This document shows positions 1 to 11,232 of a DNA stretch of 64,000 nt, piece by piece. Numbering within the stretch: position 1 is the stretch's first letter; each line of letters opens with the position of its first letter. The notes below the pieces were generated by a model. The model did not search any database, was not told where the DNA came from, and saw nothing but the letters and a program-made list of their open reading frames with translations. Both the position numbers and the translations under genes were made by a program. This stretch comes from Mermis nigrescens (taxonomy: Eukaryota; Nematoda; Enoplea; Mermithida; Mermithidae), in assembly GCA_036768485.1 (NCBI GenBank), contig JAVLUZ010000577.1, positions 124,001 through 188,000 on the forward strand, given 5' to 3'.

Positions 1-668
1 CTTTTAGATATACTAAGCCTAAGCCTGAGTATAATAGAAGCAAAAACTTAGATTTTCGTATATCTTATCGAGTGAAACCGAAAAAAACATGCAAAAGAAT
101 ATGAAATTTTTGTAAGTTTTTTTTTGAATTTCAAACAGCTTTCCGCGCCTTTTTTCTTTTTTCTCCTTCATTGCTATGCTTCCTTCCGATATTTCAGCCC
201 ATATTATTTATTTCTAACAAATGTCTAAGTCCTTGGATCGAGTCGTTTAATCGTCCCACGCAACACTCAAATCGAGAGTTGCCTGCAACTTTGCAAGTAT
301 GGCTCAGATTATCACCAAATTTTCTTTCCGCGCTTCAATTTATCATGTTCTATCATTTTGGCAAAAAAATTTGGCATTCCGTATTCGTTTTGCGCCTTTT
401 CTGAAAGTACCGCTATTCTTAAGTTTAGCCTCGCGTTATAAATGGATTCCATCTAATCTTCTCGCCCGTGATCTTAATTTTAGTAAAGGAAAGGGTTAAG
501 GAATTCTCGAAAATATTTATGCAACGTTTTGCAGTATCTGCAAGCCGGTCAGGCACAGAACTTGTGCCATGAAACGAGTGTTGATGTTTGGACTTTTGGC
601 GTGAAATCAAGCGGAGAAGCTGAGCAACCTGGACCCGTGAACGCTTCTACACCACTCGTTGAAAAAAG

Positions 669-829
669 TAAGCTCACACAATGAAGCCACAAAAAGTGCT
701 GAACCGCTAAAAAATGTCAAGCCGTTTGAGGACATCAACGCAACAAAGCTGGTCGAGAAAGTAGTAGTCGGAGGAGAAACGCCGAAGCTTGAAGAAAAGT
801 CGGAGCTGTCGAAAAGGAAATCAAAGGAA
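669..829 (+). CDS. Lys/CxxC-module gene, most upstream exon seen
   Basis: Frame rich in Glu and Lys (KNVKPFEDINATKLVEKVVV, then KLEEKSELSKRKSKE), ending GAA/GTGAGA in phase 0, which fits the exon at 2753. The acceptor is unclear (AG at 668 or 686; both lack a good pyrimidine tract). Bases 601-667 are also open in a different frame with a good GTAAGC at 668, so a frameshift, alternative exon or error is possible here. Confidence 0.45.
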
Positions 830-3800
830 GTGAGAAATGGAAGCAATATCACCAGCAAATGCAAAATCACCATTAATGTTTAGTCCTACTGTCAGAATTG
901 AGGGTATAGTCAACGAAAGCAAATGGCAGAGTCGGCCAACTGAAGAAATTTCTTCAGTTGGAAATTAAAGCTCATTTGACGAAAAATTCGCTATATTTTT
1001 GTTAATCCGGTCAGCCAACTGAAGAAATTTCTTCAGCTGAAAATCAAGCTCATTTGACGAAAAAATTCGCTATATTTCTGTTAATCCGGTCGGCCAACTG
1101 AGGAAATTTCTTTAGTTGGAAATTAGGTTCATTTGACGAAAAATTCGCCCCAGACCGGCTGACCCGCAGATCGGTCATGCTGTGCACCTATGGTTGTTAG
1201 CGATTGAATATACTAAATCCATTTCAAAAACGGTATTTTTACGCCTATCGACTTTTTCTAAGTCTTTTTACGTTAATGATGGTTTCGCTTTGCCGCATTC
1301 ATTAATCTTAAGCAGGACGTAGAGATCCGGTGGCACCTTTAAATACAGCCTCAAGCTTACATTACCGCAGAATACGAATACGTACAGGGTGTCACAAAAT
1401 GAAAGTCTTCTTCACAAATAAAGTTTTATGCATTATAGAACAAATATAGGAGCACCATATTGTGCAGTATTCAATTATGCGTCAGAATGCTTATTTTTCC
1501 ATAATGCAATATGCACTGGTTAATTTTTAATTAAACAAAAACAAAACATCACAATTTTCTAATTTTCACGACTACATGAATTTAGAAATTCATATAACCG
1601 CCTTCAGCTTCAACAACGTAACGTGCCTCAAATGCGTTGGCCTTGAACATAAGAGACATTCAAAAAATGCCATTTGCATGCACTTTTCGACTCAAACCTT
1701 TACAACATTACTTAATGATTTCTTTCTATTGTGCCGTGAAGCCGGCTTTTAGTTGGTTCTGTCATTTCGTGACACGCTGTATACGTATAACATGAAATGA
1801 CTTGAACAATTCAATAGTGCCTGAAAAACCACATTTAATTTTGCTTTGCTCAAAGGACAAATTTATGTAAAGGAGGCAGGGAAACCAGGCCTTTCCCTCT
1901 CGGCCCGAGATAGTTGGCGAGATAAAAGATGGTTACGTATTTTCAATGGAGTCATTTGTTTGTCCGATTTTTCTAAGTTTTCAGCGCTTCGGACGAGGTA
2001 GTACCATAGGTGGGCGGGCAGCACCAAAATTCTGGGGGGGGGTGAGTAAAAATTTCTGGAGGGGTGAAAAAATTTTTAAAGATCAAAAAATGGTCTTAAA
2101 AGTGGTCGTATGGCGGAAAAAACACCATTTTTCGACGTTTCTCATCGAGCACTATCCAATGGCATCAAAAAATTGCTAAAAAAACAAAAAAAATTTTCTG
2201 GGGGGTATTTTGATTTCTGGGGAGGGGTATTTCAACTTCTGGGGGGTGCATACCCCCAAACCCCCCCCACGCCCATGTGTGGGTAGTACTCATTTACGAT
2301 GTTTGTTTTCGGCAGGTTTAGGATTACTTTATTTCCTTTATTTATTTCTTTCATTTGTTTTACTTTAATCAGTCTTAACTTTGCTTCAAAAAGTTGCTTA
2401 ATCTACCTTAGTCCGATCATCTGTGAGCTTGAAGACTTCAAGAAATCAGAGTGACCTTGAGAGATGTGCACAGTCAGGAAGTGACACAGAAACTTTGTTC
2501 ACGGGTGGGTCATTCTTTCAAGGAATCTGCGAGAAAATATGATTTTTATTCCTTATAGTGCTTCTTTTGCCTTTTTCATCTTAAAAAAATGTTCAATATC
2601 CCTCCTTAGTTGTCAGGGAGGGCAATAAACTCCTTACATGCACATTTTGTCATTACTGACTGTAATGCGCGAACTATGCAATAAGCAAAATATGCATACG
2701 AGTATAAATTAAAATAGAAACGATTGTACCCTAAAATGGTATTTTGATATAGGGGAAAGGAAAGAAAAGACGTAAATCAAAGTCGAAGTCTAAGGTGAGC
2801 GCTGAATTAGCTGGCATAAGCAGGGAGAGCGAAGTAGCACCAAAACACATTGACCCTACTTCCGGACCAGTCATGTGTAAAATGTGCAACAATCCAATCG
2901 AAGGAAAAGTGATGGAATTGAAGAAGTTTGATCTTGACGCGGCGTGTCTATCAAAAGCCCTTAGCGAGATGAGCACCAAAAAAGAACGATTAAATGCCCC
3001 GGCGGGTAAATCTTCATGCTAACAATAAATATGTAGATAGTGATGACAACAAGTAAATAAATTTGTTTAAAAAAGGGAGCATTTGGCGGTTATTATTTTA
3101 CTATTTGTTTGATCTTGTTTTCATCAGTTTAAATGTGACAATTGAATTCACTGGATTTAAAGTATTTATGTGACAATTTAAGCGAATCGTTAAACATTTT
3201 ATATTTTTAATATATAATAATTATCGATTAATCTTTAAAATTATTGAATAAAACACGATTAATTTAAAAGAATAGCTAGGTCTAATCTTTGACCCCTAAC
3301 AATTTGAGGACTTTTTGAACGATGTCCTTGCTACCGTTTTCTAGCCGATCCATAATAGCTACAGTAACGAAACTTTACATACAACTAGCTTATGACTTCT
3401 TGTCTTTGCACCTGCAAAATAATTGAGTTTTCAAAAAGAATTTTTTTACATTCATACCTAGAATTTGATTACTGTATCTTTATTTCGTCTCTCAAAAAAC
3501 TGTGGCGGGGAAATTATCCGAAAGGTCCCGATCTAAAGCGATCTTTTCATTAACTTTCAACACAATTAAAATATGCAACTTTTTATATATATGTTTACAT
3601 AAATTTCTTTTGATAGCGCTTAGTTCATTCACTGAATTCGATTTGTGCACTAATTGATGAGCAAAGTTAATGTGCACTAATTATAAATAAAAGGGTTGCT
3701 GCTATAGTGCAATAAAATTGTCAGTTGTTAAAATTGCAGAAACTGCTGCAACGCAAATTAAATCACCGAAACAGATTGAACCGCCTGTAAAAATCGTAAA

Positions 3801-6800
3801 AGAAGTAAAGGAATCGCTAAAGGAAGCCCAAATCGAAAAGGAGAGCCCGGTCATGAAGGAAGCCTTAGAGCAGCCGGAGTCGGAAGTGGTAAAATTGTGC
3901 ATTGAGTGTGGAAATGAGGCGGGTAAAGACGCAAAAGAGTTGCATGCGACATATGAAATGGAGCAATTGCTGAACATGCTTGACGAAATGGGTCAGGCTC
4001 GAAGGGCTCCAACCAAAGGTAATAAACATACTTCTTAAATCACTGATTTATTTAAGTGTGCTGTTCGAATGCATTTATAGATCAAATATAAATACAATTC
4101 ATACCTGTTTTTTAACTTTTAACGCTCAGGTAAACTAATATAAAGCCTTAAATCGGTCTGAATTCAATCAGATGATTGTATGCTACTGCAGAAAGGAACA
4201 GCTAAATAAAATTGTGCGTCCTTCGGTGTAGTTAACGTTTTTCTAATGTAATTTTGGACATGGCTGCAAAAGATTTGACTAGTACTATTGATTCGAAATC
4301 AAATGACTACTGCCACGGAATTCTTAAGAAAATTTTTAAATTGTTTTCCAGTGTCATGCAGTCTCGGCAATTTAACAGGCTTTGGTCCGCACAAAGGGTT
4401 CGCCCCAAAATTGTGGACCAGCAACGCTCCATTATGTTTATTGTACCATGATGAATAAAACATGTTGTTCTTATTCGTTTATATGAACAACTGTTGGGCC
4501 TTTGAATAGGTCGGACACCATAAATGCTTTGCATGACCAATCTGGGGAGGGGGCCAGCCGGTCAAGGGGGTCAAAAATTGAGCTTATTTGGCCAAAATGA
4601 GCTCAGAAACTCATTTAAATGTTAAAATTGCGCTAAAAATACGTTATTTTACGGTTTCTGGTCAATTTCGAGCACTTGTGGAGAAAATTTCAAATTTTTA
4701 TCTCCCTTTTTGGCTTTCGTTTTCTTCATTTTCCCAAGAAAATTTCTCATTTTTAGGGGTCTAGACCTTGCCGAACCACCCATATGAATGTCTTGTTGGA
4801 CCCATAGACACCAGAAAATCTCCCACATACCCTCCTAGAATTCTATTGTTGAGAGTTTTTCATTTTTTGCAAGTTTTTGATTCCAGTGGACAAAGCTTGG
4901 ATGAGATTTAGGAGTAAATGCGGAATATGGGTTCCGTCAGAAATCCGTAAAAACGGGTCTAAAAAGTCCGGATTCTTGCAAAACGTGCTGAAATCGTTAA
5001 AACAAAGCGCGGAAAACAAGTTTGATTAAAAATATTCATTCTTTTCCGAAATATTCCGAATTTTACAGCTAAATTCGTGTTTTTCTTGATTTAGCACTAG
5101 TATACAAATATATGGTTTTATAGTTTTTTCGACAAAAAAATCATTTTTCGTTTCATTTCCGATATGCTGATGACGAATATATCTTTTTGCTTGTAAATCT
5201 TTTTGTACGCATGATATATGCAAATTTATGCAAATTTTCATCCAAATGTCTAAGTCGACCTAAGAACCTATATGTCAACCTAAGCAGAAGTAATACCGAT
5301 TTAAGCAGCCTAAAATTCTCCTTTATCTATAACTAAGCCTGAGCCTAAGAAAAATCCAGAGAAAACTGACTTCAAGGATTAATGTCAAACTGTCTATTCT
5401 AAAGCACTGTTGAATTGTTAACTTTAGAGCTCTATAGCTCCATCAATATCAGACGGATTTTCATGAAACTATCTTTCCGCTCCTTATTTTAACCATTTCT
5501 GCAAGAATTGTAGAAAATCCGAACTTACCACACTGATTTATAACAATTTCTGACGGAACCCATATTCTGTACTTTAGCCGAAATTTGTCGAAAATGGCTC
5601 TTTTTTAACCTTATCCACTATCAAATATCTATTTCAATCTTTTAAAAATTAATAAATCATGCTTTCTTCATAATTCTGGCCTTGCAAAGTTTTTGCATTG
5701 CTAATACTTGCTCAGTGATGAATCAGGAAGTTACGATTAAACGTTTACATTTACATCTCAATTGTTAAGAATCATTCCTTATGGTTTGATTTGATTGAAA
5801 GACTTACAGATTTTCTGCTCCTACCATTCATTTTTCTCAATCGTTCTGAATTCACATAAGTTAACGAATTTTTTGGTGCCGCTCAAGCTTCCTTAAATCT
5901 GTCTTAATGTAATACGACGAAGTGTACTTTTAGTGGGAACAACACACGGCCCATTTCCGTACGAACTTTTTTTAATGAGTAGGTCTTAGACCGTAGGCAC
6001 TGATTAGTTTTTATCATTAGTTGATGGTCCGGTTAGAGATAGTGGGCATATAGCCACTTCAACGCAAGAAATAGTGAAAGGAGAAGCTCCATCGCCAACA
6101 CCGGTACCAGCAACACCAGCTCCATCGCCAACACCGGTACCAGCAACACCAGCTGGTGAAGTGCCCATTGCTCTAGATGGCGAACCCCCGAAAGCCGAGC
6201 GTTCTGCCAAAAAAGCTGATGGTGAACGGAAAAAGAAGAAATCAAAATCCAAACTTAAAAAATCGGGTCGCCGAAAAAAGTCGAAAAAGCGCAAATCAGG
6301 TAGTACCTTAATCATTCATTTTTGCATTTCTTCCATCTATTGAGCTAATCTGACATTGATTTTTAAAATCGAATTTATTGTATTGGATGAGCAGAATGGA
6401 AGATTTACGATTTCTAAAATGAATTTGTGCGACTTATTCTCTGTATTTTATCAAAATTCATAGCAATAATAATCTGGGTCCGGTTTCAATATGTAGGATT
6501 AAGCCTGGCTTGACGTTAAGCGTGGCTTAAGCCTGGCTTATCGGTTTCAATAAAGTATGGTTTAAGCCTGGCTTATACCACAACTCAGATCAACCTGACT
6601 TCTTAGGTTTAAGCCGAGGCTTAAGGCACAACTTTTATTGAGACCAGCTTAAGTCACGTCTAACGAGCCAACCTTGAGCCTGGCTCATATTTTAAGCCAC
6701 GCTTAATTTTACTGAAACTTGGCTCTGGTTCCTAGCGTTGCATTAGTTGGCTTAAACTCTGTAAGCCATCAGTAAAAATGGCCAATTAAACCTTTATGAA

Positions 6801-9800
6801 ATTTCGTATCTACCTTATTTTCCAAGGCAAGTAATTAGTACGTAATTAATTTTGCTTTCGCTTAAAACTTTTGTTTGTGTACTAAAAATAGAATCGAACT
6901 GCTTGAATTGGGCCATGCTTTGAATCAGATTCTAAAATTTTGCCCCTTCCCTGCTGCTGACCCTGACCTAATAGCATGTATGCTGATAAATAAAAACAAC
7001 TGATTTGCATCGTAAGGTGAGCTGCGCAGGCGATTAGAAAATTTGCCTGCGATTAAAAAAATAAATGTTGCGTTCGAGATCGTATTTATAGAGGGGGCGA
7101 GGGCAGCTGCCGCCCTTCAGCCATGAAAGTTTTTCTAGACGTTAGTATATTGCTCGAAAATATAAAATTTGTGATACCATTTAATTAATAGCTCCAGATT
7201 TTAGGTGCTTCGCACCATTGTATGTAAACTGTCATCCTGGTGCCCCAAATGCGGCTAAATTTGATTTTTTTGCTAATATTTTTGAAATATTTACTTTTAT
7301 TGACTGCCTTGAAGTATGCATAATCTGAGTGTTAAATGAGAAGTTTCTTTTAAGACAAGAAATTTCGGCGCTTTTTGGCTTACTACTCATTAATTAAGAA
7401 GATAAAATATTCATTATAAAAAAATTGACTTTACGATTGCAATGGATATAATATCCTTAAAAAACTAAAAGATGCAATCTATTCAACCTGCTCGGAAAAA
7501 ATTTCCAAGATATTGAGCAAAAATCTTTGGTCTGTCACATCTTTTTAAGCAAATTCTGAATAAGGGCCAGGGTGCTAATATTGACTATACAAAATTTGCA
7601 TTACTAAGTGACAATAGTAAATCAGGCAGGACCAATATTACGCAAAATTTTTTGTCCGCATACTCAGAGAGGATTCACAGCCGTTCTTTCTTCTTTCTGA
7701 TTAGAGTTGAAACAAAAACAAATTGTCATGTTATCTGAATATACTGTACATAATTTAAAAGATTGCACTTTTTCGCTCAAAGACCACCTGGCTACACCTT
7801 AAGCTTACAAAACAATTTATTAAAACAACTAAACGCTTTTTCTTACGGAATCCATAAGAAGAATGGAACACAATTATGATTCATCAACGCGAGGTGCCAG
7901 AAAATTGTCCTTGTTATAAACACATTTCAGGGCTTTACACAGACACAAAAAATTGGTGCGAAAAATGTTTTGCTTGATTTAAGCTTTAAAACTCAATACG
8001 GAGAGAAATAACAGTAGTTTGTGCAAAGTGCCAAATAATTTGACGTCCATGCCGTTTTAAATCCAGTTTCGGCAAAACTGCCAATTATAAAAAGCCTTGA
8101 TTCACCATGATTCTGTTATAATTTGTTATTACTTACGATTTACAGTATAATAAACTGTGCTAAAACGCAAGTTTTTATTTTGAAAAATGCTTGTCTTGAA
8201 ATTGAATTAAACAATAAAATTATACATCACCTCAAGAAATCTGTGGCGTTTGCTAGATATTTATCCTATACTGGTATGACTAGACATTGGTGCAGTATTA
8301 CCGCTTCAAAACAGTAAAAATTACCTTACAATTCGATTAACTTTCTTTATAATATTACACCTTCGTATTATCTTGAAACATTTCTAGTCACTCCATTCAC
8401 ATTAATTTTTTTAAAAGCTGCGGAAATCGGACCTGGTAGCTATAGTCTGTTTCACATAAGTTTTAGCATAAATTTAAAGAATTTTTTCAAAAGTAAGTCG
8501 ACAGATTAAGCTGACAGATTACGATAATTATATATCTAATCAATGCTGTAATCGCAATCTGTCGGCTTATTGTCGGACATAGTTTTAAATTTATATCCAG
8601 AGTTTTTTGAAATAGACTATAGCAGTCTAGCTATGCATACCAGACGCATTTTGAGGTTTACACTTATACTACGAATTAAACTTGAGCCCGTTTTGAAAAA
8701 GCAAGAGTTTAGTTTAGCTAGTTGAACATTTTTTTGGCGTATGCCACATGCCTGATTGGGTAACATAAAAAATCGATATCAAAGGAAGTAGAAGGTACGT
8801 CATAAGTTCGAACGTTTTAAATAGTTTAGAATATTTTTAAAAATTCTAGCTTTTTATTAATCCTGTACGGGCGGGGTAGGTCAAAAGCGCATTATTATGG
8901 AATTCCTAAAGCCGACATTTTGTATTGTAAATACATATACACAGGTTCGCATTCAGGGAGCGGGGAGGGCCCCGCAATAAAATTTTTTGTTTTTCCCACG
9001 GTTGCCTCAACGGAAAAAATAGTGAATTTGCAAAGTGTGTGTAAAACACCACCATAACGGTTTTTAGCGTACTTTTGAGCTAGTAAACTCAACATTTTTA
9101 GGCGCTCCGCGCCAGACTTATTGTTTTTGTTTATTTGTCTTCTAAAACACTCAAAATCGCTCAAAGTTGAGTTAGACATGGAGAGCATGTCAATTTTTCT
9201 TCCGGCGCTGTGCGCCAGATTTGTTGGTCAAGTTATAGTTTACGTCACATATGGGCGTGGGGGATTTGGGGGTATGCACCCCCAGAAGTTGAAATACCCC
9301 CCCAGAAACCAAAATATCCCCCAGAATTCAAATTTTGAATTTTTTTCGCTTTTTAGCGATTTTTTGATGCCATTGGATAGTGCTCGATGAGAAACGTCGA
9401 AAAATGGTGTTTTTTTCGCCGTACGACCACTTTTAAGACCATTTCCCCCAGAATTTTGGTGCTGCCGACCTATGGTTTTCGCCCTCTATTTCGCCGAAAT
9501 AGTTCAAATTAAGACATAGCGAACATGAATTTTTTCGGCGCTTCGCACCGGATTTGTTGATTGTTCATGTTTTATGTCTTCTAGCCCGCTCAAATTTGAT
9601 TGAATGATCAGAAATCAGTTGTGCAAATAGCTCAAACGATAAACTTGTTTTGTATCAATATTTTGAAATTTTCCTTCGCCAGAGCTCGCCGAGATACGCT
9701 CAAAACTGCCGTTAGTTTTGCCAATCTCATAATAGTTCTCGAGATATCTGGCCTGCAAATCTGCGCCCCTTTTCCGAAATTCCTAAATACGGGCCTGCAT

Positions 9801-10286
9801 ATAAAGTATGTACATTACATAACTAAGTACCTGCCTGCCTACTCGTAGTGGTTGAATTACCTATTTAAAAAAGATATTTCAGCTGAAGCGGGTGCTGGTG
9901 CAGTCCAGTTTGTCGAAGAAACGCCTACGGCAGCGGCTACGGAGACACCAGAAGTCCCTCCTGTAGGAGCCGAAACTGCGTCTAAGACGCCGCAAGTTGC
10001 CTCCATTGAAGCCCCAGCAGGCCCCCAGGGCGAAGTACCTGAAGGAGCAGGGAAAGGCGCTGATGAGCGCGGTGACAAGAAAAAACGGAAACAATCGAAG
10101 CACAAAAAGAAGTCTAAGCATCGGAAATATGGCGAAAAAGTACGCGTAGGAACAAAAAACTCAAAAAAACGTTCAAGTAAACATAAGAAGGACAAAGAGC
10201 CAGTGGGCGCCGCCGTCGATGATGAGAAAAAAGAGGATGATGCGGGTGAGACGCAGGCGCAAAAAGTGGACTCCTTCCAATCTTGA
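669..10286 (+). CDS. Unrecognised gene with Lys-rich and CxxC modules (3' portion), whole span
   Basis: Plus-strand exons 669?-829, 2753-3005, 3740-4018, 6021-6299 and 9883-10286. Junction phases are 0, 1, 1, 1 and agree throughout. The protein alternates Pro/Ala/Glu-rich linkers with Lys/Arg/Ser-rich blocks. Two exons each carry a short domain with one CxxC pair. The last two exons have the same plan (GEVP...then a basic run), suggesting duplicated symmetric exons. No enzyme signature, signal peptide or membrane helix is visible. The composition suggests a disordered, perhaps nuclear or cytoskeleton-bound protein, but that is inference only. The 5' end was not found and may lie outside the window. 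Confidence 0.6.
931..1148. repeat. 79-bp tandem repeat, three copies, each with a palindrome
   Basis: Copies start at about 931, 1010 and 1089. Each holds CCAACTGAAGAAA directly followed by its reverse complement (perfect in copy 1, slightly decayed in copies 2 and 3), then CTCATTTGACGAAAAA. Immediately followed by the end of a CATAGATGCAC-family element (to about 1195). Confidence 0.8.
1385..1779. mobile_element. Mariner-type MITE (395 bp)
   Basis: The ends CAGGGTGTCACAAAATGA and TCATTTCGTGACACGCTG are near-perfect terminal inverted repeats, flanked on both sides by TA (1383-1384 and 1780-1781), the hallmark of Tc1/mariner insertion. No transposase frame. Lies in an intron of the Lys/CxxC-module gene. 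Confidence 0.75.
2003..2284 (+). mobile_element. CATAGGTGGGC-family MITE
   Basis: Starts CATAGGTGGGC and ends GCCCATGTGTG, with 8-bp TSD GGTAGTAC on both sides. The interior has the family's G-runs (TTCTGGGGGG) and a shared core ending near ATCGAGCACTATCCAATGGC. Non-coding. Confidence 0.8.
2753..3005 (+). CDS. Lys/CxxC-module gene, exon with basic block and CxxC domain 1
   Basis: After acceptor TTTTGATATAG it starts GKGKKRRKSKSKSK, then a linker, then PVMCKMCNNPIEGKVMELKK and a helical tail (AACLSKALSEMSTKKE). The donor GCGG/GTAAAT leaves phase 1, as required by the exon at 3740. The CxxC part aligns by eye with the next exon, so the two look like duplicates. Confidence 0.65.
3740..4018 (+). 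CDS. Lys/CxxC-module gene, exon with CxxC domain 2
   Basis: Acceptor AAAATTGCAG, phase 1 in and phase 1 out (donor AAAG/GTAATA). It contains a Lys/Glu-rich linker (PPVKIVKEVKESLKEAQIEK), then VVKLCIECGNEAGKDAKEL and a Met/Leu-rich helix (MEQLLNMLDEMGQARR). A symmetric exon of this kind can be duplicated or skipped without frame loss. Confidence 0.68.
4535..4800 (+). mobile_element. CATAGATGCAC-family MITE copy
   Basis: Contains the family core GGCCAAAATGAGCTCAGAAA, the TACGTTATTTTACGG region and the TTTCTGGTCAATTTCGAGCA block, then TAGGGGTCTAGACC near the other end. The ends are eroded. Other copies lie near 26.0, 32.2, 36.1, 37.6, 42.1, 43.4, 52.5 and 54.1 kb. Confidence 0.65.
4801..6020. 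other. Intergenic/intronic; no gene recognised, spaced inverted motif
   Basis: GAATATGGGTTCCGTCAGAA near 4922 and its reverse complement near 5549 are about 600 bp apart, probably the arms of a decayed element. Otherwise AT-rich sequence with no supported exon. Confidence 0.4.
6021..6299 (+). CDS. Lys/CxxC-module gene, Pro-rich and Lys-rich exon
   Basis: Acceptor TTTTATCATTAG, phase 1 in and out (donor TCAG/GTAGTA). It holds a perfect 33-nt tandem duplication (6086-6118 and 6119-6151) encoding APSPTPVPATP twice, then GEVPIALDGEPPKAERSAKK and a strongly basic run (KKKKSKSKLKK, GRRKKSKKRKSG). Low-complexity and probably disordered. Confidence 0.68.
6485..6725. repeat. AAGCCTGGCTTA palindromic repeat cluster
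   Basis: Several copies of TTAAGCCTGGCTTA and close variants in both orientations. CGGTTTCAATA on the left mirrors TTACTGAAACTTGG on the right, so the whole block looks like a small inverted-repeat element. A related short cluster lies near 46190-46260. Confidence 0.55.
6726..8438. other. Intronic; nothing recognised
   Basis: AT-rich sequence within the last intron of the Lys/CxxC-module gene. No exon, RNA gene or element with clear ends was recognised. Confidence 0.4.
8440..8622. mobile_element. TAGTCTGTTTCACA palindromic MITE, copy 1
   Basis: Starts CTATAGTCTGTTTCACATAA and ends, in reverse, AAATAGACTATAG. The inner half includes ATTACGATAATTATATATC and ATAATCGCAATCTGTCGGC. Nearly palindromic over its whole length. 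Further copies: 11233-12199 (interrupted), 22892-23070, 25684-25845 and 56791-56959. Confidence 0.75.
8870..9245. repeat. Hairpin-bearing dispersed repeat (GGCGCT...CGCGCC type)
   Basis: Contains GGCGCTCCGCGCCAGA near 9101 and GGCGCTGTGCGCCAGATTTG near 9205. The block is similar to 58990-59260 (shared order: bases around ACCGGTTTTTAG, CTAGTAAA, GGCGCT hairpin, TTATTGTTTTT, CCGCTCAAA). Confidence 0.55.
9246..9476 (-). mobile_element. CATAGGTGGGC-family MITE
   Basis: Inverted copy with ends ACATATGGGCG and CCGACCTATG. The flanks GTTTACGT and GTTTTCGC are a decayed 8-bp duplication. Family core with TTTGATGCCATTGGATAGTG. Confidence 0.7.
9883..10286 (+). CDS. Lys/CxxC-module gene, terminal exon
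   Basis: Acceptor AAGATATTTCAG, phase 1. It encodes an Ala/Pro/Glu/Thr-rich stretch, GEVPEGAGKGADERGDKKK, and further basic blocks (KQSKHKKKSKHRK, KKRSSKHKKDKE). The acidic tail ends DSFQS with TGA at 10284-10286. Same plan as the preceding exon. No clear AATAAA was recognised close behind the stop. Confidence 0.7.
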
Positions 10287-10567
10287 TAGTCGACAGAATT
10301 GTCGTTTATCAGAAACTTTGGAACATTTCCTCCTATGACTGTACTTTTTTATGGCACTGAACTGCAACCTCTATGGCGACACAAGATTGTCGATGTCAGT
10401 GCCTACTAATCGTATTGTCGTTGTTTTTAGATGTCGATTTCGTCTTCACATCTGTGTATACTAACTATAGTACGTACAAATATGTTGCATTCATTACTAG
10501 TTGTCCTTCAGCGTCAGGCATGATATAAATGTTTTCTAATCTATTAATGAGAGAAAAATTTATCAGA

Positions 10568-10822
10568 TATGACCATACGTGGGCGTGAGGGGTTTGGGGG
10601 TACAAACAAACCCTCAGAAGGTCAAATACCCCCCAGAAACCAAATTACCCCCAGAATTCAATTTTCGAAATTTTGTTGTTGTTTTTTTCGCAATTTTTGA
10701 TGCAATGGACATTGCTCGATGAGAAACGTTGAAAAATGCCGCCATACCACAATTTTTAAGACCATTTTTTGACTTTTGAAAAATCCTGAACCCCTAGAAT
10801 TCTGATGCTGCCCACCTATATG
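10568..10822 (-). mobile_element. CATAGGTGGGC-family MITE
   Basis: Starts CATACGTGGGCGTGAGG and ends GCTGCCCACCTATATG; core and G-runs as in the other copies. The TSD is only partly visible (ATATGAC/ATATGAG). Confidence 0.65.
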
Positions 10823-10889
10823 AGTACAAATACAGAGTGGTGCAAAAAAGGGTACTCAATATTTTGATCATAACTATTGATGCACTAGC

Positions 10890-11080
10890 AAACAAAAATG
10901 CTCCGACGGAACAAAAAAGGATGAATATACTTGGGATTACGCATCATTAGGGACAAAAAAAGGGGAACTATGGAAAATCACATGTATTCCTTTGAAACAT
11001 GCAAGAATCTGCTAAAAATTGGACTTCCGCTAAAAAAACGGAAAAACCATATTCTGCGGCCTGCAGAAGAAAATTGCGCC
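10890..11080 (+). repeat. AAAATGCTCCGATGGAAC repeat arm
   Basis: AAAATGCTCCGACGGAACAA, ATATACTTGGGATTACGC and ATATTCTGCGGCC mark this arm. The same arm recurs in plus orientation at 12.22, 16.96 and 46.85 kb and inverted at 12.8, 17.85, 22.7 and 47.2 kb. Confidence 0.7.
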
Positions 11081-11232
11081 TCCGTCGTAAAAACAAAATA
11101 TTAAAATAACTTTAGCCCATGAAAAAAGCGATTACTAATTTAAAAACGACAATGCGCATTTTCACGCTAGTATGGCGTGCATTGCTAGCAAGTGTGCTTG
11201 TCATAATTCATTTATCAAGCCGCTGACGATTA

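Noticed and set aside
607..873. 88-codon minus-strand ORF with Phe/Ser-rich sequence
   Set aside because: Antisense shadow of the Lys/Glu-rich plus-strand exon.
4254..4451. 65-codon plus-strand ORF within an intron of the Lys/CxxC-module gene
   Set aside because: No convincing acceptor or donor, and the composition is unlike the gene's other exons.
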